Origin: Mycobacterium sp. MYCO198283
GTDB taxonomy: Bacteria > Actinomycetota > Actinomycetes > Mycobacteriales > Mycobacteriaceae
Direction: 5' to 3'
Assembly: GCF_021213805.1 (NCBI RefSeq)
Contig: NZ_JAJQJI010000001.1
Coordinates: 441,944-505,943 of the forward strand
DNA: 64,000 nt
The position numbers were made by a program, and so were the translations under genes. Numbering within the stretch: position 1 is the stretch's first letter; each line of letters starts with the position of its first letter. This document shows, one piece after another, positions 26,669 through 37,104 of the stretch. Below the pieces are notes generated by a model, which was not told the origin of the DNA, did no database searches, and saw only the letters and a program-made list of their open reading frames with translations.

Positions 26669-28123
26669 TCAGCCCGGTAGCCGCTCGGCGGGCCGCTTCT
26701 CCGGCTCGATCAACGGGGCGAGCCGCGCCGCCGTGCGCTGCGCGCGCTGCGACGTCGACACGAACCCGAGCGCGGTGATCAGCACCCCGAGGGCGATGCA
26801 CACGAACCACAGCGGCCGCGCGGACGACGCGAAGTCCGCACCCGTGGCCGCCAGCGCCGACCCGGTCACCGAACCGCAGAGCGCCACCCCGATGCTGACG
26901 CCGACCTGCCGGCTCGTCGAGGTCACGGCCGACGCGGCGCCGGCGCGGTCCAGCGGCATGCCGCTCACCGCCGCGTTCGTGACCGGCGCGTTGACCATCG
27001 AGAAGCCGATGCCGAACACCGCGAACACCACCAGCAGGTGCCACACCGGCGTCGTGGCCGTCAGGAAGGTGAGCATCACCGCCGCGACGGTGATGGTGAC
27101 GCCGGAGATCACCAGCGGCGGCCGCGCCCCGTAGCGGCCGACGAGCCGGCCGGACAGCGGGGAGAACAACAGCCCGCCGATCGCGATCGGCACGTAGATG
27201 AACCCGGTGTGCATGGGCGAATAACCGCGCTCCCCCTGCAGGTAGAGCGACATCATGAACAGGAACGCACCCCAGGTGGCGAACGCCCCGATCGCGGTGA
27301 CCGTCGCCGACGCGAACGGGACGCTGCGGAAGAACCGCAGGTCGATGAACGGATCTCGGCGGCGGGCCTCGTAGCGCAGGAACGCGCCGAAGGCCAGTGC
27401 GGCGACGGCGAAGACCGCGACGGTCACCGGGCTGGTCCAGCCGAGCCCCGGCCCCTCGATCAGTGCGAAGACCGTGCCGAACAGGAAGATCACCGCGAGC
27501 AGCTGACCGATGGGGTCGACGTTGCGCATCGTCGCCGACTTCGACTCCGGGACGAAGATCGCGGTGAGGGCCACCGCCGCCGCGCAGATCGGCAGGTTGA
27601 TCCAGAACACCGCCCGCCAGCTGAGCCATTCGATCAGCAGGCCGCCGACGACGGGGCCCAGCACCATCGAGATGCCGGTCACCGCGCCCCAGAAGCCGAG
27701 CGCCCGGGCCCGCTCGACGCGGCCGGTGAACACCTGCGAGACGATCGACAGCGCCACCGGGTTGAGCATCGAGCCGCCGACGCCCTGCAGGAAGCGGGCC
27801 GCGATGAGCATCCCGACGGACGGCGCGAGGCTGCACAGCAGCGACCCGAGCGCGAACACCCCGAGCCCGATCTGGAATACGCGCCGCCGCCCGAACCGGT
27901 CGCCGGCGGCACCCGACAGCATCAGCAGCGACGCCAGCACCAGCGTGTAGACGTCGACGACCCACTGCAGGTCCGACGACGAGGCGCCGAAGTCGTCGCG
28001 CACGGTCGGCAGCGCGACGTTCACGATGGTGGCGTCCATCGACACGATGAGCAGGCTCAGGCAGCACGACGTGAGGATGATCACCTTCCGCCGCCCCGTG
28101 AGCTCTCCGGGCGCGGACGTCAC
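26669..28123 (-). CDS. MFS multidrug efflux transporter (DHA2, 14-TM type)
   Basis: A 484-residue proton-driven exporter. Its N-terminus [13 protein letters not shown] is the DHA2 motif D1, the loop 2-3 motif is [10 protein letters not shown], and motif C appears around GPVVGGLL. About fourteen hydrophobic segments can be counted. The GTG start lies one base after the gltA2 stop, so it is probably expressed as a distal gene of the citrate synthase transcript. Drug specificity cannot be read from sequence. Confidence 0.87.
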   Translation of the reverse strand: MTSAPGELTGRRKVIILTSCCLSLLIVSMDATIVNVALPTVRDDFGASSSDLQWVVDVYTLVLASLLMLSGAAGDRFGRRRVFQIGLGVFALGSLLCSLAPSVGMLIAARFLQGVGGSMLNPVALSIVSQVFTGRVERARALGFWGAVTGISMVLGPVVGGLLIEWLSWRAVFWINLPICAAAVALTAIFVPESKSATMRNVDPIGQLLAVIFLFGTVFALIEGPGLGWTSPVTVAVFAVAALAFGAFLRYEARRRDPFIDLRFFRSVPFASATVTAIGAFATWGAFLFMMSLYLQGERGYSPMHTGFIYVPIAIGGLLFSPLSGRLVGRYGARPPLVISGVTITVAAVMLTFLTATTPVWHLLVVFAVFGIGFSMVNAPVTNAAVSGMPLDRAGAASAVTSTSRQVGVSIGVALCGSVTGSALAATGADFASSARPLWFVCIALGVLITALGFVSTSQRAQRTAARLAPLIEPEKRPAERLPG

Positions 28124-28124
28124 A

Positions 28125-29432
<1,308 letters not shown>

Positions 29433-29509
29433 GGGGATCCCTTCTCGTGCCTGTCGGGAAATGTCGAGCCTGCACCTAGAGAAAGTAGTCCCTATTCCGA
29501 CGCAGTGCC

Positions 29510-30151
29510 CTACCGGGGATACCCGCTCACCCGCCACGGTGATCGCAGTCTGGAGAACATGTCGAAAGTCTCCGTCAGGTGGTCGCAGAGGGTGCGCGGA
29601 TCGAGCGGTCCGGTGAGCGACGAGAAGGTGGTCGCCGTCAGCAGCGTGTAGATGTCGGTCACCAGCCGCACCGGCGCATCGGTGGGCCTCAGGCCCATGC
29701 GGTCGGCGAGCACGTGGACGGTCGGATCGTCGCCCACCCGCTGCTTGACCGCGAACGCCGAGCTGGTGAGCGACGGCGACGCGTTGACGATGCCGATGAT
29801 CACCGCCATCCGGTTGAACGCGTCCGGGGCGTAGGGGCCGTCGGGGTCGAAGATCTCCAGGTGCGCCCGCCGCAGCGCCTCCAGTTCGCTGAGCTCGGCC
29901 GGTTGCTTCGCCAGCGCGGTGGCGACGTTCCTGGCGATCCCCTCGGCGAACGCCGCGATCACCGCGTCCTTCGACGGGAAGTAGCGGCTGAAGGTGCGCG
30001 GCGAGACCTCGGCGGCCGCGGCGATCTGCTCGACGGTGGTGTTGTCGTAGCCCTGCCGCAGGCACAGCTCGGCGGCCACGTCCACCAGCGTCTCCCGGGT
30101 GCGGCGCTTCTTGCGCTCGCGCAGTCCCGGTCGCGCCGACGGTTCGATCAC
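29510..30151 (-). CDS. TetR-family regulator (paralogue 1 of a tandem pair)
   Basis: A 213-residue regulator. The helix-turn-helix, about residues 10-60, reads TRETLVDVAAELCLRQGYDN, then TTVEQIAAAAEVSPRTFSRYF. The ligand domain is less conserved and contains GIVNASPSLTSSAF. Its DNA-binding region is almost the same as that of the neighbouring TetR (30196-30831), so the two probably arose by tandem duplication and may see similar operators. No clear target operator was found in the 77 bp before gltA2. Confidence 0.85.
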   Translation of the reverse strand: MIEPSARPGLRERKKRRTRETLVDVAAELCLRQGYDNTTVEQIAAAAEVSPRTFSRYFPSKDAVIAAFAEGIARNVATALAKQPAELSELEALRRAHLEIFDPDGPYAPDAFNRMAVIIGIVNASPSLTSSAFAVKQRVGDDPTVHVLADRMGLRPTDAPVRLVTDIYTLLTATTFSSLTGPLDPRTLCDHLTETFDMFSRLRSPWRVSGYPR

Positions 30152-30195
30152 GGCACCGGATGGTAGTCCCGGCGGCGGTGGGGCAACGCCCGCCC

Positions 30196-30831
30196 TCAGT
30201 CACACAGCGGGGTGACGAGGTCGATGAACCGGCCGTAGGTTTCCTCGAGGCGCTCGGTCATCACCTCCGGCCCGAGCGGACGGCCGTCGACGTCGTCGAC
30301 GAGGTCGCCGCAGGCCGTCGAGATGATGGCCGACCACACCGTCTGCATCAGCAGCACCGTCCGGTCGTCCGGCGCGACCCCAAGCCGATCGGCCAGGTTT
30401 GCGGTGTACTGCGGCGGCCGGAAATCCGCGGCGGCGGCCTGCAGCGTGGGCGTCGAGTTGAGGACGCGCAGCATGTGGGTGATGCGCTCGGGCGTCACCT
30501 CGGCCAGCTCACCCGTCGACACCTGTCGCAGCACCTCGATGTGCGCCGCGTACATCGCCCGCAGCACCGGCATGTCGCGGGGCAGGCGGTCCATCTCCGC
30601 GGCGACGGCGAACGAGAAGTCCTCCAGCAGCGTCAACACCACCGCTTCCTTGGTGGCGAAGTACCGGCTGAACGTGCGCGGCGAGACGTCGGCCGCGGCG
30701 GCGATCTGTTCGACGGTGGTGTTGTCGTAGCCCTGCCGTAAGCACAGCCCGATGGCCGCGTCGACCAGCATCGACCGCGTGCGCAGCTTCTTGCGCTCCC
30801 GAAGCCCGGGTGCGACGGCCCCCAACCCCAC
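30196..30831 (-). CDS. TetR-family regulator (paralogue 2 of a tandem pair)
   Basis: A TetR regulator of about 211 residues. Its helix-turn-helix (CLRQGYDNTTVEQIAAAADV, SPRTFSRYF) differs from the adjacent paralogue at only a few positions, while the ligand-binding half has diverged (RVLNSTPTLQAAAADF). GTG at 30831 aligns with the paralogue's start; a GTG at 30888 would add 19 residues and lie two bases from the upstream MFS stop. Neither has a strong ribosome site. It lies downstream of an MFS gene on the same strand and may control it. Confidence 0.8.
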   Translation of the reverse strand: MGLGAVAPGLRERKKLRTRSMLVDAAIGLCLRQGYDNTTVEQIAAAADVSPRTFSRYFATKEAVVLTLLEDFSFAVAAEMDRLPRDMPVLRAMYAAHIEVLRQVSTGELAEVTPERITHMLRVLNSTPTLQAAAADFRPPQYTANLADRLGVAPDDRTVLLMQTVWSAIISTACGDLVDDVDGRPLGPEVMTERLEETYGRFIDLVTPLCD

Positions 30832-30890
30832 GTTCGGAATCGTAGCTGCAGCGCGGTCCCGGCGGGCCGGGGACGGCGGCAACGACACGG

Positions 30891-32165
30891 TCAGCGCGGT
30901 GCCGCGGCGACGCGGTAGCGCACGAACGCCGGCACGGCGGCGGCCGCGACGAGCACCCCGACGATCACCAGCCCGCCGCCTCCGGCCGCAGCGATCGTGG
31001 TGCCCACCGCGGCGGCGGTGACGCCGTGCAGCGTGTCGGCGAGTCGCGGGCCGCCCGCCACCACCACGATGAACACGCCCTGCAGCCGGCCGCGCAGCTC
31101 GTCGGACGCCGCCTGCTGCAGGATCGTCGAGCGGAACGCCGCCGACACCATGTCCGCGGCGCCGCCGATCGCCAGGAACGCCACCGCCAGCCACAGCAGC
31201 GGCCCCGCAGCGCCGGCAGCCGACCCGCACGCCAATCCGAACCCGACCATCGCCGCACCCCACAGCACGATCGAGACGACGACGGCCAGGCCCTGGCGGC
31301 GGATGCGCGGCAGCCAGCCGGAGAACACCCCGCCCGCGACGGCGCCCACCGACATCGCGGCGGCCAGCAGCGCCATGGTGGTGCCGCCGTCGACGGGCCC
31401 GCCGAAGCTCTCGTGGGCGATCTGCGGGAACAGCGCCCGCGGCATGCCGAAGATCATCGCGACGAGGTCGACGACGAAGCTCATCAGCACGACCGTGTTG
31501 CCCGCCAGGTAGCGGAAGCCCTCCCACACCGCGCCGAAGCCGAAGGCGCCCGCCCGGTCTACGAGCTCGCCGACCGGGATGGGCGCCAGCCGGATCGTCG
31601 CCACGATGGGCGCCAGGCAGGTGATCGCGTCGATGGCGTACAGCGCCGAGAGATCCACCCAGCGCAGCAGGACGCCGGCGAGCAGCGGGCCGACGATGGC
31701 GCCGAACTGCGTCACCGTCATGGAGAGCGCGTTCGCGGCGGGCAGCTGGTCGCCGGGCAGCAGCCGCGGAATCGCCGCGCTGCGGGTCGGCGAGTTCATC
31801 GCGTAGAACGCCTGCTGCACCGCGAGCAGACACAGCACCACCCAGACGTTGTCGAAGGAGAGCGCGGCCTGCAGCCACAGCAGCACCGACGCCGCCGCGA
31901 GGCCGCACGAGGTGATGATCAGCAGCACGCGGCGGTCCATCGCGTCGGCCCAGGCACCGCCCAAGAGGCCGAAGACGATCAGCGGCACCAGCGCGAACAG
32001 GCCGGCGAGCCCGACGTACGCCGAGTTCTGCGTCAGCGCATACAGCTGCACCGGCACCGCGAAGATCGTGAGGTTGGCGCCGATGACCGTGGGGATGCTG
32101 GACAGCCACAGCCGCCGGAAATCCGGTGTGCGCAGCGGGGTGGTGTCGGCGAAGAAGCTGCTCAC
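30891..32165 (-). CDS. MFS transporter (EntS-like exporter family)
   Basis: A 424-residue twelve-helix permease. Loop motif GGAWADAMDRRVLL follows the second helix and the N-half contains the NSPTRSAAIPRLLP block that is characteristic of the EntS/MFS_3 group, which exports siderophores or drugs. GTG start at 32165. The 102-bp gap upstream is filled by the 33-bp tandem repeat. A TetR gene follows directly. Substrate unknown. Confidence 0.84.
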   Translation of the reverse strand: MSSFFADTTPLRTPDFRRLWLSSIPTVIGANLTIFAVPVQLYALTQNSAYVGLAGLFALVPLIVFGLLGGAWADAMDRRVLLIITSCGLAAASVLLWLQAALSFDNVWVVLCLLAVQQAFYAMNSPTRSAAIPRLLPGDQLPAANALSMTVTQFGAIVGPLLAGVLLRWVDLSALYAIDAITCLAPIVATIRLAPIPVGELVDRAGAFGFGAVWEGFRYLAGNTVVLMSFVVDLVAMIFGMPRALFPQIAHESFGGPVDGGTTMALLAAAMSVGAVAGGVFSGWLPRIRRQGLAVVVSIVLWGAAMVGFGLACGSAAGAAGPLLWLAVAFLAIGGAADMVSAAFRSTILQQAASDELRGRLQGVFIVVVAGGPRLADTLHGVTAAAVGTTIAAAGGGGLVIVGVLVAAAAVPAFVRYRVAAAPR

Positions 32166-32169
32166 GGCT

Positions 32170-32254
32170 GGGCGAGCGAAGCGACGGGGAGTGGCACGGC
32201 CGGGGCGAGCGAAGCGACGGGGAGTGTCACGGCCGGGGCGAGCGAAGCGACGGG
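32170..32254. repeat. 33-bp tandem repeat, two full copies and a partial third, core GGGCGAGCGAAGCGACGGG
   Basis: Cores start at 32170, 32203 and 32236, each 33 bp apart; the spacer GAGTGGCACGGCC-like segment is kept with one change between copies one and two. The same 19-bp core occurs at 2571-2589. The array lies between the pdxH stop and the MFS start, both on the minus strand. Because 33 is divisible by three it also reads as a peptide repeat (GERSDG) on the plus strand, which I take to be incidental. Confidence 0.85.
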
Positions 32255-32267
32255 ACAGAGGACCGCG

Positions 32268-32948
32268 TCACGGCTGCAGCCGCTCGCAGCGGCCCGTCGC
32301 CGGATACACCCGGATCCGGTTGTGCAGCCGGTTCTCGCGGCCCTGCCAGAACTCGACGACCTCGGGGGTGACGCGGTACCCGCCCCAGTTCGGCGGCACC
32401 GGCACCGGATCGGTGCCGGCGAACCGCTCGGTGACGTCTCGGAGTTGCCGGCGCAGCGCGTCCAGCGAGGCGATCGGCGCGCTCTGCTGCGACGCCCACG
32501 CGCCCAGTTGCGAGCCGCGCGGCCGCTTGTGCCAGTACTGCGCGGTCTCCTCGGCGCTGACCTTCGTGACGGGTCCGCGCACATGCACCTGCCGGCCCAG
32601 GTCGTACCACGGGAAGGTGATCGCCGCGTACGGGACGGCGGCCAGTTCGGCGCCCTTGGCGGAGCCGTAGTTGGTGTAGAAGGTGACGCCGGCGGCGTCG
32701 ACCGCCTTGCACAGCACCGAGCGGCTCGCCGGGTGGCCGTCGGCGTCCGCGGTGGCCAGCACCATCGCGTTGGGTTCGGCCACCGAAGCTTGGCGTGCGT
32801 CGTGAATCCAGCTGTGCAGCAGCGCAAGCCAGCCCGACGCCGGGTCGGGGCCGAGCCAGTCGACGTCGAGGTCGCTGCTGCCGTCCTGCTCCGCCGATCC
32901 GTACTCGACGCGCATCGCCGCCAGCTGGTCGTTGTCCGGTTCCGCCAC
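32268..32948 (-). CDS. pdxH: Pyridoxamine 5'-phosphate oxidase
   Basis: About 226 residues; oxidises pyridoxamine or pyridoxine phosphate to pyridoxal phosphate with FMN. Landmarks in order: [24 protein letters not shown] (FMN site, split here by family position), [36 protein letters not shown], and the final [17 protein letters not shown] that precedes a short ERLQP tail. GTG at 32948; another GTG three codons upstream is possible. It is divergent from citA with 72 bp between the starts. Confidence 0.93.
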   Translation of the reverse strand: MAEPDNDQLAAMRVEYGSAEQDGSSDLDVDWLGPDPASGWLALLHSWIHDARQASVAEPNAMVLATADADGHPASRSVLCKAVDAAGVTFYTNYGSAKGAELAAVPYAAITFPWYDLGRQVHVRGPVTKVSAEETAQYWHKRPRGSQLGAWASQQSAPIASLDALRRQLRDVTERFAGTDPVPVPPNWGGYRVTPEVVEFWQGRENRLHNRIRVYPATGRCERLQP

Positions 32949-33020
32949 TCGCCTCACGCTACGCCCGCGGTGTTGCCCACCGGCAGCGGCGCCGGTGCGC
33001 TCGGGTGCGAGAATCGGCGC

Positions 33021-34136
33021 ATGACTGCCCTGCCCGACGATTTCGTCCCCGGTCTGGAGGGCGTCGTCGCCTTCACCACCGAGATCGCCGAACCCGACAA
33101 GGACGGCGGCGCGCTGCGCTACCGCGGCGTCGACATCGAGGACCTGGTGGCGCAGCGAATCACCTTCGGCGACGTGTGGGGCCTGCTGGTGGACGGCGAG
33201 TTCGGGCGCGGCCTGCCGCCGGCCGAGCCGTTCCCGCTGCCGATCCACAGCGGCGACGTGCGTGTCGACGTGCAGGCGGGGCTGGCGATGCTGGCGCCGA
33301 TCTGGGGCTACAAGCCGCTGCTGGACATCGACGACGGCACCGCCCGCGACCAGCTCGCGCGGGCCTCGGTGATGGCGCTGTCCTACGTCGCGCAGTCGGC
33401 GCGCGGCATCTACCAGCCGGCCGTTCCGCAGCGGGTGATCGACGAGTGCGCGACCGTCACCGCACGGTTCATGACGCGCTGGCAGGGCGAGCCGGATCCG
33501 CGGCATGTCGAGGCCATCGACGCCTACTGGGTGAGCGCCGCCGAGCACGGCATGAATGCGTCGACGTTCACGGCGCGGGTCATCGCGTCGACCGGCGCCG
33601 ACGTGGCCGCCGCGCTGTCGGGCGCGGTGGGTGCGATGAGCGGGCCGCTGCACGGCGGTGCGCCGGCACGGGTGCTGCCGATGATCGAGGAGGTCGAGCG
33701 CACCGGCGACGCCCGCGCGTTGGTCAAGGGCATCCTCGACCGCAAGGAGAAGCTGATGGGCTTCGGTCACCGGGTGTACCGGGCCGAGGACCCACGGGCC
33801 CGCGTGCTCCGCGCGACCGCCCAGCGGCTGGGGGCGCCGCGCTTCGAGGTGGCGGCCGCGCTGGAGCAGGCCGCGCTGGCCGAGCTGCGCGAGCGCCGCC
33901 CCGACCGGCCCATCGAGACCAACGTCGAATTCTGGGCCGCCGTCATCCTCGACTTCGCCCGGGTGCCGGCGTCGATGATGCCCGCGATGTTCACCTGCGG
34001 CCGCACGGCCGGCTGGTGCGCGCACATCCTGGAGCAGAAGCGGCTCGGCCGGCTGGTGCGCCCGTCGGCGGTCTATGTCGGCCCGGCGCCGCGCTCGCCC
34101 GAAGCGGTGCAGGGCTGGGAGACGATCGCTCGCTGA
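33021..34136 (+). CDS. citA: Citrate synthase 2 (CitA)
   Basis: A 371-residue citrate synthase, shorter than GltA2 because it lacks the N-terminal beta domain. It has [14 protein letters not shown], the catalytic [31 protein letters not shown] and [12 protein letters not shown]. It matches M. tuberculosis CitA in length. ATG at 33021; GAGAAT lies six bases before it, so a leaderless transcript is conceivable. Presence of two citrate synthases in one neighbourhood is normal for mycobacteria. Confidence 0.92.
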   Translation: MTALPDDFVPGLEGVVAFTTEIAEPDKDGGALRYRGVDIEDLVAQRITFGDVWGLLVDGEFGRGLPPAEPFPLPIHSGDVRVDVQAGLAMLAPIWGYKPLLDIDDGTARDQLARASVMALSYVAQSARGIYQPAVPQRVIDECATVTARFMTRWQGEPDPRHVEAIDAYWVSAAEHGMNASTFTARVIASTGADVAAALSGAVGAMSGPLHGGAPARVLPMIEEVERTGDARALVKGILDRKEKLMGFGHRVYRAEDPRARVLRATAQRLGAPRFEVAAALEQAALAELRERRPDRPIETNVEFWAAVILDFARVPASMMPAMFTCGRTAGWCAHILEQKRLGRLVRPSAVYVGPAPRSPEAVQGWETIAR

Positions 34137-34206
34137 CCGGTGAGCGATGAGTTCTGTCGGTGGGCTGGGTCAACATCTCGGAGTAACCCGACCGAAGGAG
34201 ACACCC

Positions 34207-34665
34207 GTGGCCATCGAAGTGCAGCCTGCCCTCATCCCCAGCCTCACCGTCGACGACGCCGCCGCGGCGATCGATTTCTACGTCGCCGCGTTCGGCGCGA
34301 CCGAAGTCGGCCGGTTGCCCAACTCCGAGGGCAAGCTGATCCACGCCGCCGTGACCATCAACGGTTTCACGGTCATGCTGAACGACGACTTCCCGGAGAT
34401 GAGCGACGGCAAGTCCGTCACGCCGACCGCGCTCGGCGGCTCCCCGGTGACCCTGCACCTCGTGGTCGACGACGTCGACGCCCGCTTCCAGCGGGCGGTC
34501 GATGCGGGCGCCACGGTGGTGATGCCGGTGAGTGAGCAGTTCTTGGGTGACCGCTACGGCGTGCTGCGTGACCCGTTCGGGCTGCAGTGGTCGATGGGCC
34601 AGCCGGTGCGCGAGGTCAGCATGGACGAAATCGCAGCATTCGCCAGCGGCACTGGCCGCCGCTGA
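34207..34665 (+). CDS. VOC/glyoxalase-fold protein (Rv0887c homologue)
   Basis: A 152-residue vicinal-oxygen-chelate protein. It contains paired beta-alpha-beta-beta-beta modules: ALIPSLTVDDAAAAIDFYVA at the start, LHLVVDDVDARFQRAVDAGA and GDRYGVLRDPFGLQWSMG at the end. This resembles PhnB-type proteins; the metal ligands are only partly kept. AAGGAG at 34195-34200 stands six bases before the GTG at 34207, so this start beats the ATG at 34147. The 18 bases from AAGGAG to GTGGCC are identical to those before the SRPBCC gene at 45844. Confidence 0.85.
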   Translation: MAIEVQPALIPSLTVDDAAAAIDFYVAAFGATEVGRLPNSEGKLIHAAVTINGFTVMLNDDFPEMSDGKSVTPTALGGSPVTLHLVVDDVDARFQRAVDAGATVVMPVSEQFLGDRYGVLRDPFGLQWSMGQPVREVSMDEIAAFASGTGRR

Positions 34666-34675
34666 GGCCGGCGGG

Positions 34676-35308
34676 TCAGCGCCGCGGCAGATACGCGGCG
34701 AGAAACACCTCGACCGCCGACCGGGCGTGGTCGTCGACGTCGAGACGCGCGAGCGTGGCGCTCCCGCCGTAGAACAGCGCCCGGTCGATCGAGCTGCCGA
34801 CCACCAGGAACGCGAAGTGCTCGGCCGCCCGCGGCGGATCGGGCACGCGAAGGACGCCGCGGTGGTCGAGCGCCGCGAACGCGTCGGCGAATGCTCGCAT
34901 CGTGGCGGCGGGCGCCTGTTCGTAGTAGGTGTCCGCGAGATCGGGCACCGTGCCCGCCTCCCCGATGACGAGTCGGCGGAGCTGGACCACGGGCTCGGAA
35001 AGCACCGACCGCAGATAGCCGCTCGCGAGCGTCACGAGTTCGGAGCGCACGTCGTCGGTGTCCGCAAGAGCGGTGACCTGTGTGCGCACGGCCGCTCCGG
35101 CGTCGGCGAGGACGGGGGTCACGATCGCCGACAGCAGCTGCTGCTTGTCCGCGAAGTGCTTGTAGACGGTCTGCTTGGAGACGTGCGCCGACGCGGCGAT
35201 CGCCTCGACGCTGGTGCCGCGGTAGCCCTGCGCAAGGAAGAGGTCCCGCCCGGCCGCCAGGATGGCGTCGCGCTTGCGGGACGACCGTGCCGACAGCGCT
35301 GACGTCAC
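34676..35308 (-). CDS. TetR-family regulator of the adjacent DUF998 gene
   Basis: A 210-residue regulator. The HTH reads RDAILAAGRDLFLAQGYRGT, SVEAIAASAHVSKQTVYKHF (residues about 12-52), followed by a TetR_C-like ligand domain with TYYEQAPAATMRAFADAF. Its GTG at 35308 is preceded by AGGAGG at five bases. It is divergent from the DUF998 gene over 77 bp that contain two matching palindromes, so it probably represses itself and that gene. It begins an island of five genes without counterparts in the remembered reference order. Confidence 0.87.
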   Translation of the reverse strand: MTSALSARSSRKRDAILAAGRDLFLAQGYRGTSVEAIAASAHVSKQTVYKHFADKQQLLSAIVTPVLADAGAAVRTQVTALADTDDVRSELVTLASGYLRSVLSEPVVQLRRLVIGEAGTVPDLADTYYEQAPAATMRAFADAFAALDHRGVLRVPDPPRAAEHFAFLVVGSSIDRALFYGGSATLARLDVDDHARSAVEVFLAAYLPRR

Positions 35309-35325
35309 GAGAACCTCCTACGGGT

Positions 35326-35367
35326 ACTGGACAGTCTAGTTCTGCGGTCGGTACTGTACCGTCCAGT
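35326..35367. promoter_or_regulatory. Two 15-bp palindromic operators for the divergent TetR
   Basis: Sites ACTGGACAGTCTAGT (35326-35340) and ACTGTACCGTCCAGT (35353-35367) are each near-palindromes of the same consensus ACTGGACNGTCCAGT, with centres 27 bp apart. They lie between the TetR GTG and the DUF998 GTG. Paired TetR-dimer binding sites in a divergent promoter are the usual autoregulatory arrangement. Binding is inferred. Confidence 0.75.
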
Positions 35368-35385
35368 ACTCATCGGAGGAGAACA

Positions 35386-36072
35386 GTGGCCACATCGGAG
35401 TGCCCGCCCCTGGCGGACCGCGTCACCAAATCGCTGCTGGGGTACGGGGTGATTGCGGGCCCCTGCTACGTGCTCGTCGCCGCGGTGCAGGCCGCCACCC
35501 GGGACGGCTTCGACCCGACCCGGCACGCCGTGAGCCAGCTCGCCAACGGGAGCGTCGGCTGGATTCAGGTGGCCAACTTCCTGGTCACCGGCGCCATGAC
35601 GGTCGCCGCCGCCGTCGGCATCGGGCGCGCGCTGCGACCGGATCCGCGATCGCGGTGGGCCGCCGCGCTGCTGACCTGCTACGGCGTCGGGCTCATCGCC
35701 GCCGGCCTGCTGCGCGCCGACCCGTCGGACGGCTTCCCGCCCGGCACACCGTCGGGCGCCGGCCAGGTCAGCGGCCACGGCATCGGTCACCTGGTGGCGG
35801 GCGGACTGGGTTTCCTCGGCCTCGTCGCCGCCGGCTTCGTGATCGGTGCGGCCCTGCAGGCGGCCGGGTCGACCACCTGGGCGCACTGCTCGCGACTGGT
35901 CGCCGGCTTCTTCGCGGCGGCGTTCGTGGTCATGGCGTCCGGCACGGCCGGTGCGGCCGGCATGCTGCTGTTCACCGCGGCGGTCGTCGTGTCGTGGGCG
36001 TGGCTCTCCATCACCTCGGTGCTGCTCTACCGCCGCGTCGGCGCGCCAGCCACTGCCGCAACGGCGGGCTGA
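35386..36072 (+). CDS. DUF998 membrane protein
   Basis: A 228-residue protein with about six hydrophobic segments and the DUF998 traits: an N-terminal RHAVSQLANGSVGWIQVANF block after the first helix and a later GHGIGHLVAGGLGFLGLVAA. The GTG at 35386 has GGAGGA five bases ahead. It stands divergent to a TetR repressor, the common setting for this family. Function unknown; the family is often induced with stress or xenobiotic genes. Confidence 0.82.
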   Translation: MATSECPPLADRVTKSLLGYGVIAGPCYVLVAAVQAATRDGFDPTRHAVSQLANGSVGWIQVANFLVTGAMTVAAAVGIGRALRPDPRSRWAAALLTCYGVGLIAAGLLRADPSDGFPPGTPSGAGQVSGHGIGHLVAGGLGFLGLVAAGFVIGAALQAAGSTTWAHCSRLVAGFFAAAFVVMASGTAGAAGMLLFTAAVVVSWAWLSITSVLLYRRVGAPATAATAG

Positions 36073-36149
36073 CCTCCCGGCGCGCTCCTGCTGGAACAGG
36101 CACCGCCAGTACCTCCCTTGCCGTCTGGGCCGCGCTTACCGTGAAGGTC

Positions 36150-37043
36150 ATGACCGGCATGGACGTCCACAGCGAGATCCGCGAATTCCTCAGTTCGCGG
36201 CGCGCTCGCATCGCTCCGGAGCAGGCTGGCCTCCCCACCTACGGCGGCAACCGCCGAGTCAAGGGACTGCGTCGTGAAGAGGTGGCGATGCTCGCCGGAG
36301 TTTCCGTCGATTACTACGTGCGCATGGAACGCGGGAATCTGGCCGGGGCCTCGGAGACCGTGCTCGACGCGCTGGCCTCGGCGCTGCAGCTCGACGAGGC
36401 TGAGCGCGACCACCTCTTCGCCTTGGCGCGCGAGTCCGGTCCCGCGGGCAACCGCCGCACGCGCAAGACCACCGGCACCCTGCGCCCGGCCCTGCAGCAG
36501 CTCCTGGACGCCATCACCAACGCACCGGCCTGGATTCGCAACGGCCGCCATGACGTGCTCGCGATGAATCAACTCGCCCGCGCGCTCTACGCTCCGGTGC
36601 TCGCCGATCCGCGACGTCCGGCGAACACCACCCGATTCGTCTATCTGCACCCCGAGGAGGCGGAGCGGTTCTTCGTCGACTACGACCAGATCACCCGCGA
36701 CGCGGCAGCGATGCTGCGGCTGGAGGCGGGCAAGAATCCGCACGACGAACAGCTGGTGGCGTTGGTCGGCGAGCTGTCGACCCGAAGTGAGCTGTTCCGG
36801 CGTCGGTGGGCGTCTCAGGACGTGCGGTTTCACCGCTCCGGTCGCAAGCGGCTCAACCATCCGGTGGTGGGTCAACTCGATCTCGATTTCGAGGCGCTGC
36901 CGCTTTCGTCGGAGCCCGGTCTGCAGCTGAACGTCTACACCGCCGCGGCAGACACCCCCACCGCCGATGGGCTCAGGCTCCTTGCCTCGTGGGCTGCCAG
37001 CCAAGAGCACTTGCCGTCAGAGGTCGCGCCGACCAAGGGCTGA
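36150..37043 (+). CDS. XRE-type regulator with MmyB-like ligand-binding domain
   Basis: About 297 residues. The N-terminal helix-turn-helix (residues about 5-75) contains RVKGLRREEVAMLAGVSVDY and YVRMERGNLAGASETVL. The rest is an MmyB-like PAS-related domain with APAWIRNGRHDVLAMNQLARAL, EEAERFFVDYDQI and RFHRSGRKRLNHPVVGQLDL. Such regulators usually control a neighbouring SDR gene, and one follows 157 bp downstream with two palindromes between. ATG at 36150 used; ATG at 36159 and GTG at 36141 are alternatives. Confidence 0.85.
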   Translation: MTGMDVHSEIREFLSSRRARIAPEQAGLPTYGGNRRVKGLRREEVAMLAGVSVDYYVRMERGNLAGASETVLDALASALQLDEAERDHLFALARESGPAGNRRTRKTTGTLRPALQQLLDAITNAPAWIRNGRHDVLAMNQLARALYAPVLADPRRPANTTRFVYLHPEEAERFFVDYDQITRDAAAMLRLEAGKNPHDEQLVALVGELSTRSELFRRRWASQDVRFHRSGRKRLNHPVVGQLDLDFEALPLSSEPGLQLNVYTAAADTPTADGLRLLASWAASQEHLPSEVAPTKG

Positions 37044-37044
37044 G

Positions 37045-37104
37045 GGGTACTGCCGGTACCCGGAAGGGCAGACACTGCCGGGCGCGAGCGAACGGTAGTT
37101 CGCT
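37045..37104. promoter_or_regulatory. Two short palindromes between the XRE regulator and the SDR gene
   Basis: GGGTAC-TGCCG-GTACCC at 37045-37061 begins just after the regulator's stop, and AGCGAAC-GGTA-GTTCGCT at 37087-37104 lies about 96 bp before the SDR ATG. Either could be an operator for the XRE protein; the first could also be a weak terminator hairpin. The remainder of the 157-bp gap carries no gene. Confidence 0.4.

Noticed and set aside
30832..30888. 19-residue N-terminal extension of the second TetR protein
   Set aside because: The extension has no counterpart in the tandem paralogue and no ribosome site; the later GTG was used, though the longer form remains possible.
32126..32371. 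Plus-strand frame with GERSDG peptide repeats
   Set aside because: It is the translation of the 33-bp DNA repeat and runs across the ends of two minus-strand genes.
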